A program made the translations under genes and the position numbers. A stretch of 40,000 nucleotides of DNA from assembly GCA_963575745.1 (NCBI GenBank), contig CAUYUJ010014196.1:95001-135000 (forward strand), written 5' to 3'. Numbering within the stretch: the stretch's first letter is position 1; the number at the start of each line of letters is the position of its first letter. The stretch is from Prorocentrum cordatum. Lineage: Eukaryota; Sar; Dinophyceae; Prorocentrales; Prorocentraceae. The notes under the pieces are model-generated. The model saw only the letters and a list, made by a program, of their open reading frames with translations, had not been told where the DNA came from and did no database searches. Positions 33,991 to 40,000 of this stretch are shown piece after piece.

Positions 33991-35028
33991 AGCCACACCC
34001 ATCGCGTCGTCCTCCCCGTTGTCCTTCTGGCTGCTTGCAGGGGCCGCTCGGGCCGCGGAGCTCGCTGTGGCTGAAGACCTAGCCTTCTCGATGCGGTGCT
34101 GAGACTCCTGCTTGAGGCGCTGGACAGCACCCCGACGTTTGGCTTCGCGACCCGTCTGTTGCCCAGCGGCCTCCTGTGACGCCCCCGCCGCCGACTGCTC
34201 ATGCTCCTCCAACTTCTGTGTTGCCGTTGGCGCCGCCACAGCACCTTCTTCACCCACTTTGCGTCTCTTCGCCTCCAGGTGCGCATTGCGCACCTCCTTC
34301 GCCTGCTTCGCCAGGTTGTCGCACTGCTTGTACTGCGCGTACGCGTTGTTGACCAGCTCCGCAAGCGCCTGCATGTCCGCCTTGAACTTGAGCAGCTTGT
34401 CGCGCTCCCCGGGCTGGTACTCCTCCAGGTCCTCGAAGATCGCCTCGTCGACCTCAGGGGCCTTCCACTCCTTATTGGGATCAGGCGGCACCACCAGGGG
34501 CGACGGCTTCGTCCTGGTGTGGTACTCGTCCAAAACCTTCGCGTGCTCGTTTTCTGCCTCCTCCATGCGAGCCGCCGCCTCATCCTGGGCCAGCAGTGCC
34601 TCCTCCATGCGCTTCTGAGCCAGTAAGACCGCCGACGTCGCCGTGTCCAACTCCTTCTGAGCCTGCTCCTTCTTGTTGACAGCCTGCTTGAGAGCCAGGC
34701 TCTGTGGGACCTCACGCTTCGGCTTCTTCGGGATGGCCTCCACAACCTGGCCCTTGAAGTCGCGGAGGGCCTGCAAGTCCACCTGTACCTTGTAGCCACC
34801 CTGCTGGGCCTCGAACTTCTTGATGATCGCATCCAGCTCCTGTTCGGGCGTGAGGGTAGGGTTGCCATCCTTCCACCAGGGCGGCTTCTCCTTGTCCTTA
34901 GTGTGCTGCAGGACGGGGTCGATGAAATCGTTACACTTGTCGCACCAGCCACCCGACCTCTGCAGCTTCCAATCATAGACCCAGCCTCCGCACGACGCGC
35001 ACACCGTATACGGCCGCGCCTTGGGCAT
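33922..35028 (-). CDS. LINE-B N-terminal zinc-ribbon and coiled-coil protein
   Basis: ATG 35026-35028; 368 codons to 33922. Near the N-terminus, VCASCGGWVYDWKLQRSGGW followed by CDKC forms a CX2CX16CX2C zinc ribbon. Then comes a Lys/Glu/Ala-rich coiled coil (34050-34800). Upstream, a second ATG at 35226-35228 lies 3 nt after the leader but in the endonuclease frame. Its first ~45 codons read MNLPDDRESLG... and then lose protein character where this frame gains it (A4 run 35079-35082). So the ancestral start was probably 35228, and two compensating indels displaced this middle section. Role: RNA/DNA binding and oligomerisation (inference). Confidence 0.75.
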   Translation of the reverse strand: MPKARPYTVCASCGGWVYDWKLQRSGGWCDKCNDFIDPVLQHTKDKEKPPWWKDGNPTLTPEQELDAIIKKFEAQQGGYKVQVDLQALRDFKGQVVEAIPKKPKREVPQSLALKQAVNKKEQAQKELDTATSAVLLAQKRMEEALLAQDEAAARMEEAENEHAKVLDEYHTRTKPSPLVVPPDPNKEWKAPEVDEAIFEDLEEYQPGERDKLLKFKADMQALAELVNNAYAQYKQCDNLAKQAKEVRNAHLEAKRRKVGEEGAVAAPTATQKLEEHEQSAAGASQEAAGQQTGREAKRRGAVQRLKQESQHRIEKARSSATASSAARAAPASSQKDNGEDDAMGVAVKDQSPLEHRLCQYYDMGALGP

Positions 35029-35231
35029 GGAGCTAGCTCTGGACGGCAGCGCGGAGCTCGACCGCCCAGGCTTCGAACAAAACTGAGAGTGGGTGCCCAA
35101 CTCCCACGGTGGAGGCTCGCAATGCCTGCCAGGCTCGGAAAGTCTAGCTTGGGGAGTGGCCTCAAAGCGGAACCTCCCTCGCGCTCAGAAGTCGCCCCGA
35201 GAGACTCGCGGTCGTCGGGAAGGTTCATTGC

Positions 35232-35252
35232 CTTGAGCCAAATGGCTACGGA
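35232..35252 (-). other. Relic dinoflagellate spliced leader (DinoSL)
   Basis: On the minus strand TCCGTAGCCATTT followed by GGCTCAAG matches the conserved 22-nt dinoflagellate spliced leader except for one missing T in its T4 run. It is placed exactly at the 5' end of LINE-B, followed by GCAATGAACC and the first ATG. Spliced leaders are added to mRNA by trans-splicing, so its presence in the genome shows that a processed, trans-spliced transcript was reverse transcribed. Confidence 0.88.
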
Positions 35253-35400
35253 GCAGTAGGAGGAGGAGGAGAAGGATGGGGAGGGGGAGGAGAGTAGGGG
35301 CAGGGGGAGGGGGAGGGGGAGGGAGGGGGGAGGGGGATGGGGAGGGGAAGGGGGAGGGGGATGGGAGGGGGAGGAGGAGGGGGAGGGGGAGGGGGACAAG
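35253..35400. repeat. (GGA)n/(GGGGGA)n purine tract at LINE-B 5' end
   Basis: About 140 bp of purine repeat begins within a few bases of the leader relic, so LINE-B abuts or inserted into a GGA microsatellite. Confidence 0.88.
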
Positions 35401-35520
35401 CTATGTGCGCTCGCGTCATATCTGACGTCCTACCCCTCCCTCCCATCCCTTACCATGGCGCTGATTTTCTCTATCCGCGGACGCGTGTCGTAGCGGACCT
35501 GTGGCTCCGCGCGCGCGTGC

Positions 35521-35990
35521 GTAGTGGGTGGTGGTGCGCGTGCGTGCGTGCGTGTGTGCGTGGTTATGGTTATGGTTGCGGTTGTTGTGGTGGTGGTGGA
35601 GGTGGTGGTGGTGGTGGTGGTGGTCGGTGTGTGTGTGTGTGTGTTTTTTGGTGTGTGTGTGTGTGTGTGTGCGTGTGTGCGCGTGTGCTGTGGTGTGACG
35701 TGGTGTGGCGTCTTAGTGGTTTGGTGGTGGGCCAGGTGCGTACGTGCGTGATGGCGGTGGTGGTGGTGGTGGCGGCGGTGGTGGTGGTGGTGGTGGTGGT
35801 GGTGGTGTGTGTGCTTGTTTGTGTGCGTGTGTATGTGTGTGTGTGTGTGCGTGCGTGCGTGTGTGTCTGTGTGCGCGCGCGTGTGATGTGGTGTGACGCG
35901 GTGTAGCGTGGTGGTGGTGGGTGGGGTAGTGGGGTGGTGGTGGCGGTGCGCGTGCGTGCGTGCGTGCGTGCGTTGGTGGGTGGAAGTGGC
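35521..35990. repeat. (GT)n/(GGT)n compound microsatellite, duplicated
   Basis: Alternating GGT and GT/GC runs in two ~194-bp cycles; each ends in a GTGGTGTGACG(T/C)GGTGT-like segment (about 35690 and 35888). Alternating purine-pyrimidine sequence with Z-DNA potential. His/Thr-rich open frames here are artefacts. Confidence 0.85.
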
Positions 35991-36039
35991 GGTGGGCGGG
36001 GCGGGGCGCGGTGCGGTGGTGGCGGGCGGATGGGCGCGC

Positions 36040-36230
36040 GAGAAAGAGGCCCGCGCTGGGGCGAGAACGCCATCCTGAACGACGGAGGCAAAACACCGAT
36101 CCGAAAATGAGACCCACGCTGCAGCGGGAGCACGATTCGGAACGAGCGGGGCCCGAAAATGAGGCCGGCGCCTCAGCGAGAGCAGCATTTTGGAAACAAA
36201 TGCAGGCGAAAACCCAACTCCGGGGAAACC
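36040..36230. repeat. Minisatellite related to 2401-2810
   Basis: Three ~50-60-bp units with GCGCTGGGGCGAGAACGCCATCCTG- and GCGCCTCAGCGAGAGCAGCATTTTGG-like cores, each followed by CCGAAAATGAG or GCGAAAACC. The order of the core matches the minisatellite at the other end of the window. Confidence 0.6.
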
Positions 36231-36410
36231 TGTTTTTTAATGCCATTTTTCTGTCTGTGCTCCCTTCATAGTACGCTTCCCTCGTTATATCGCTATCTCG
36301 TGTTCTCTCTCTCTCTCTGTCTCTCTTTGTCGATGTCCTGCACCATGTCAATGCATGTTGATGCGATACCAATCCCTTTGCAAACCAGTGCCAATGCCAA
36401 TGCAATGTGA
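36231..36410. other. Spacer with short (CT)n run
   Basis: No gene; a short TC repeat at about 36301-36327. Leads into the satellite array. Confidence 0.4.
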
Positions 36411-38525
36411 ATAGGCGAGTCCTCTCGCTCGGTCGATTTCAAAAAGAATCCTTTGTGGACGGTGTCATTGCGAATCCTTCTTCCGAGAATTTCAATAGAA
36501 ATGCCTTTATGGAAGGATTCAATAGGGATCCTCCTGTGGAGGGTTTCACTAGGAATCTTTCTTGTGGGGCGTTCAGTAGGAGTCCTTTTGCGGAGGGAGC
36601 CATGGGACTCGCCAGCGCAACGCCAACGCAATGCCGAAGCAGTGCCATTGCAATGCCAAACCAATGCCAAGGCGATCCCAATCCAACGCACATGCAATGC
36701 CAATGGGGAGGGGCCTTTGTGGTACGATGTTAAAAAAGGAATCCTCTGGAGGATTTCAATAAGAATCGTTGTGTGAAGGGAGGCGCAAGGACTCGCTAGC
36801 GCAATGTCGGCGCACTGCCAAAGCAGTGCCCAATCCAATGTCAATGGGGGAATCCTTTCGCTCGGTGGATTCAATCAGAATCCTTTGTGGACGGTGTCAT
36901 TGCGAATTCTTCTTCGGAGGGTTTCGATCGGAATGCCTTTGTGGAGGGTTTTGATAGGGATCCTCCTGTGGAGGGTTTCACTAGGAATCCTTCTTGTGGG
37001 GCGTTCAGTAGGCGTCCTTCTGCGGAGGAAGCCGTAGGACTCGCCAGCGCAATTCTAACGCAATGCCGAAGCAGTGCCATTGCATTGCCAAGCCAATGCC
37101 AAGGCGATCCCAATCCAGTGCCAATGTAATGCCAATGGGGGATCCTTTGTTATACATTGCAAACAGGATTCTTTCTTGTGGAGGGTTTCAATAGGAATCG
37201 TTCTGCGAAGGGAGGCACTCGGACTCGCCAGCGCGATGCCAAAGCAGTGCCAAATCCGTGCCAAACCAACGCCAAGACGATCCAAACTTAATGCCGATGC
37301 AGCGACAATTGGGTGGATTGTGGTAGCGTTCACGAGCAATTCTTTTAAGAACCATTCGGTGGCTGATGCCATCCACAAAGGAATCCTTCTAAGGACCCTT
37401 CTTCGGAGGATTTCACTAAATCCTTCTTTGCAGGGATTCGCATGGACCCCCTCCTGTGGAGGATTGCAATGTGAATCCTCGTTGTGGGGTCCGTATGTAG
37501 CATTCTTGTGGACGTATTGAATCGGAATCCTTATGTGGAGCGTTTGGTTGGGACTTGCCAGCGCACTGCTATCGCAATGCACATGCATTGCTAACGCACT
37601 GCCACCGCAATGCCAACGCAAGCCAATGCGATGCCAGACCGTTAACAAACCAACCAATGCCAATGCAATGCCGATGGCATGGTTCCAGTCGTTCAACATA
37701 TTCCAACAGAAATCCTTATGTGGATGGTTTGGTTCCGGATCCTTCTTAGGAGGAAATCGATCGGCATCTTCTTGTGGAGGGTTTCGACAGGAATCCTTCT
37801 GTGGAGGGTTTCGCCATGAACTCTTCATGTGGGGGACCCTTCGTGTGGAAGGTTTCAATTGGAATCCTTCTGTGGTGGGAGGCATTCGAAGTCGCCAGCG
37901 CAATGCCAAAGTAGCGGCGCCGCAATGCCAAACCAATGCCATGGCAATCCCAATCCAATGCAAGGCAATGCCTGGGGGCATTCGCTTGTGGTCGGTTTCA
38001 GTAGGATTCCTTAGATGGACGGTTTTGGATGGAATCCTGCTTTGAAGGGGTTCAATATGAACCCTCTGTGTGGAATGTTTCAATCGGAATCCTTCTTGTG
38101 TGGGGCTCAATAGGAATCATCCTGCGAAGGGAGGCATTGGAACTCGCCCGCACAATGCCACATCAGTGCCAACGCAATGCCAAACTGATGCCAAGGCGAT
38201 CCCAACCAAATGTCAATGCAATGCCAATGGGAAAATCATATGTGATAGATGTCAGTAGGAATCCTTCTGTGGAGGGCATCGCATGTAATCCTTTTGTGTA
38301 GGGTTTCAATATGAACCCTTGTTGTGGAGGGTTTCAAGAGAAGTCCTTCTGGTAGAGGGTTTCAATCTGAATCCTTTAATGAAGGGTTCCATTAGGACCC
38401 GCCAGCGCAATGCTTGCGACATGCAAGCGCAATGCCAAAGCACTGCCAAGCGCTATGCCAACGCAGTGCCAATGCGATGCCAAACCATGGCCAAACCAAT
38501 GCCACTGCAATGCCAACTGGGCTAT
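36411..38525. repeat. Composite satellite: 27-28-bp and CCAATGC-type monomers, 431-bp higher-order period
   Basis: Two motif types alternate. Type A is a 27-28-bp monomer, GTGGAGGGTTTC then A(A/C)TAGGAATCCTTCTT-like sequence, in runs of 2-6. Type B is 9-13-bp units of (G)CAATGCCAA(AC/GC). At least seven A-B cycles occur. The segment from 36414 matches that from about 36846 closely over ~260 bp, a 431-bp offset (36448 to 36879). Frames up to 351 codons stay open because the 27-bp unit has few stops. They read as 9-residue repeats (e.g. VEGFNRNPS) with no known family, and no start or splice evidence supports a gene. Confidence 0.75.
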
Positions 38526-38574
38526 TTCTTTCTTTCGAAGCATCTCAATAGCAACAAGCTTGATTCTGGAGGAA

Positions 38575-39085
38575 TGAGGAGGAGGAGGAGGAGGAGGAGG
38601 AGGAGGAGGAGGAGGAGGAGGAGGAGGAGGAGGAGGAGGAGGGCGGGGGAGAGAGGAAGGGAAGGAGCGGAGCAGCGCGGAGGGGGAGGAGGAGCCCCCC
38701 CCTTCAAAAAGAGTAATAACAACACACAACGGGAGGCCGCGCTGCGTTGTGTGTGTGGGGGCAAGAGAAGCAAACAACTACATTCTGGGGGAGGGAGGAG
38801 GAGGAGAAGGAGGAGGAGGGAGCGGAGCAGCGCGGAGGAGGAGGAGGAGAAGCCCCCCCCAAGAAAAGACAAACAACGGGAGGCCGTGCCGCGTTTTTTT
38901 TTTTGGGGGGGGGCAAGAGAAGCAAAAAGCTATATTCTGGAGGAGGAGGAGGAGGACGAGGACGAGGAGGAGGAGGAAGAGGAGGAGGAGGAGGGAGAGA
39001 AGAGAGAAGGAGGAAGAGGAGGAGTAGGACAAGGGGAGGAAAGATTAACAGGAGAAGGAGAAGGAGGAGAAGGAAGATGAGGAAA
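38575..39085. repeat. (GGA)n tracts with a 155-bp tandem duplication
   Basis: Purine tracts interrupted by two copies of a segment starting GAGCGGAGCAGCGCGG (38665 and 38820). Each copy contains CAACGGGAGGCCG, GGGCAAGAGAAGCAAA and TA(C/T)ATTCTGG. G- and T-homopolymers at 38897-38917 may be misread. Confidence 0.8.
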
Positions 39086-39890
39086 CATGTTCGACAACTT
39101 CACGAACAACTATACGAAAACACCTTCCGAAAGGCGTGCGACTCCACAACCCCCCGTTCTCAAGAAGGACGAGGAGGAGGAGGAGGAGGAGGAAAAGGAG
39201 CCGGGGGCACCTTGGGCCAGGGGCGCCTTCAGCAGCCCCCGATCCATGGCCGCCGCCGGTGCAGGCCAAGGGGTGCTCGCGGCCACGGCCGCCGCCAAGG
39301 GCCCGCTGGGCAGGGCTGGCTCGGGCCCGTGCGCCAGCCCGAGGCGCTCCTCGGTCGGCAGTGCGGCGAGCGGACGCAGTGGAGGAAGTCGCAGAAGGAA
39401 GAACACAGTAGTCCCCACCCGCCTTCGCTTCCCCCGCCTCCTCTCGTCGTGTTGTGTGTGAATATAGTACCGTTGGTCGTTTGGCCCTCAGGGGGTGCTC
39501 GCATGCAGCACGTTCGCTTCCTCTTTCGGGCCATGGTTCGCTGCATGAGTTTGCCTATCGCAGGTTGGCTTTTGTGTGGTTCCCGGTTGCATGGCGACCG
39601 TTGAATCCGCACAGTTGCTTAGGCAAAGTCGTGCCAAGTTGTTTGGTCGCGCTCCCTTCCTCTTTTTTCAACATGAAAAGTAGGCACAGCCAATGCGAAT
39701 TCGGCGTGCCAGCTGATTCCCCACGGAATTATTTCAATTCCACGATAGCCCTGGGGACCCGCAGAAGATCTGGGGGCACCTTAGGAAGCTCAGGTATAGT
39801 CGACAAGCGCGCCCCCAGATGTCTTAGAGCGGTTGTTTTCCCCTAGTTGTGCTAACACTTGGAGGTTCTCATTCCTGTCCTAAGGAAAAG
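39086..39890. other. Non-coding; nothing recognised
   Basis: GC-rich to about 39380, then balanced. Open frames have no family resemblance. No RNA gene or element end seen. Confidence 0.4.
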
Positions 39891-40000
39891 GGCTGGTGGT
39901 TTGGCGTCTATGTTGCCGCCGTCGCCGGCCCGTCGCTGCCTCCTCGCCGCCCATCGTCAGGGTGTGGCGGTCTGGCGGCCATTGTTGCCGCCGTCGCCGC
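39891..40000. repeat. GC-rich minisatellite, cut by window end
   Basis: GTTGCCGCCGTCGCCG occurs at about 39911 and again from about 39984 to the window end, each preceded by TGG(T/C)GGT(T/C)TGGCG-like sequence; period about 73 bp. More copies may lie beyond the window. Confidence 0.6.

Larger units (their letters stand above)
28801..35252 (-). mobile_element. Non-LTR retrotransposon (LINE-B), decayed, with spliced-leader relic
   Basis: The minus-strand element starts at a spliced-leader sequence (35252). It encodes a zinc ribbon, coiled coil, endonuclease, RT, CCHC-type finger, RNase H and a terminal zinc finger. One polyprotein appears to have been split by three in-frame TAG codons (33264, 32424, 31125), a compensated pair of frameshifts (about 35080 and 33990) and a -1 shift near 29996-30008. 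The 3' border lies somewhere in 28800-29253. The endonuclease signature NITTWG differs from that of LINE-A, so the two belong to different lineages. Confidence 0.85.

Noticed and set aside
35337-36188. His/Thr-rich and Val-rich open frames
   Set aside because: Products of GT and GGT microsatellites.
37055-38110. 351-codon minus-strand frame in the satellite
   Set aside because: Open because the monomer is 27 bp with few stops; similar frames exist on the plus strand and no domain is visible.
1-40000. CRISPR array or bacterial operon
   Set aside because: Tandem repeats here lack uniform repeat-spacer structure, and all coding evidence is eukaryotic retroelement.

Overview
This window is nuclear DNA of a dinoflagellate. 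The best evidence is a nearly complete copy of the dinoflagellate trans-spliced leader (21 of 22 nt, one T missing from the T4 run) fused to the 5' end of a retroelement at 35232-35252 (minus strand). Very GC-rich unique stretches, long triplet microsatellites, minisatellites and large retroelement polyproteins fit the same source. I find no host protein gene, rRNA gene or intact tRNA gene; genus and species cannot be decided. LAYOUT. 1-6317: non-coding DNA with GGA/GAC microsatellites, an ~83-bp minisatellite, a small element family with CCCAGACATG terminal inverted repeats (one copy folded back on itself) and a cluster of four GTTCTNAGAAC palindromes. 6318-17096: a complete Ty1/copia-order LTR retrotransposon on the minus strand, with 109-bp LTRs, a TGGAG target duplication and the order gag, protease, dUTPase, integrase, RT, RNase H. 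Two in-frame stops and two -1 frame breaks interrupt it. 17097-17335: purine microsatellite. About 17336-27735: a plus-strand non-LTR retrotransposon (LINE-A) with a coiled-coil ORF1 and a very long ORF2. 27736-28800: non-coding DNA and a 490-bp GAT/CTG microsatellite. About 28800-35252: a minus-strand, decayed non-LTR retrotransposon (LINE-B) carrying the leader relic. 35253-40000: purine and GT microsatellites, a composite satellite with a 431-bp higher-order period, and GC-rich DNA. HOW THE GENES WORK TOGETHER. Each element encodes its own copy machinery. The copia element packages RNA with Gag, primes from a tRNA-like site next to the 5' LTR, and integrates with a DDE integrase; it also carries a dUTPase with all five motifs. 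LINE-A encodes an apurinic-type endonuclease and RT for target-primed reverse transcription, preceded rather than followed by an RNase H domain. ORF1 and ORF2 of LINE-A are joined by what looks like a textbook -1 frameshift signal: slippery heptamer A_AAA_AAC directly before the ORF1 stop, ORF2 open in exactly the -1 frame, and a predicted H-type pseudoknot downstream. LINE-B has the more usual endonuclease, RT, RNase H order, but its frame carries three TAG codons and several indels. The strongest candidates for undescribed biology are the LINE-A frameshift cassette and N-terminal RNase H, the dUTPase-bearing copia element with unusual LTRs, and the use of spliced-leader mRNA as a retrotransposition template.
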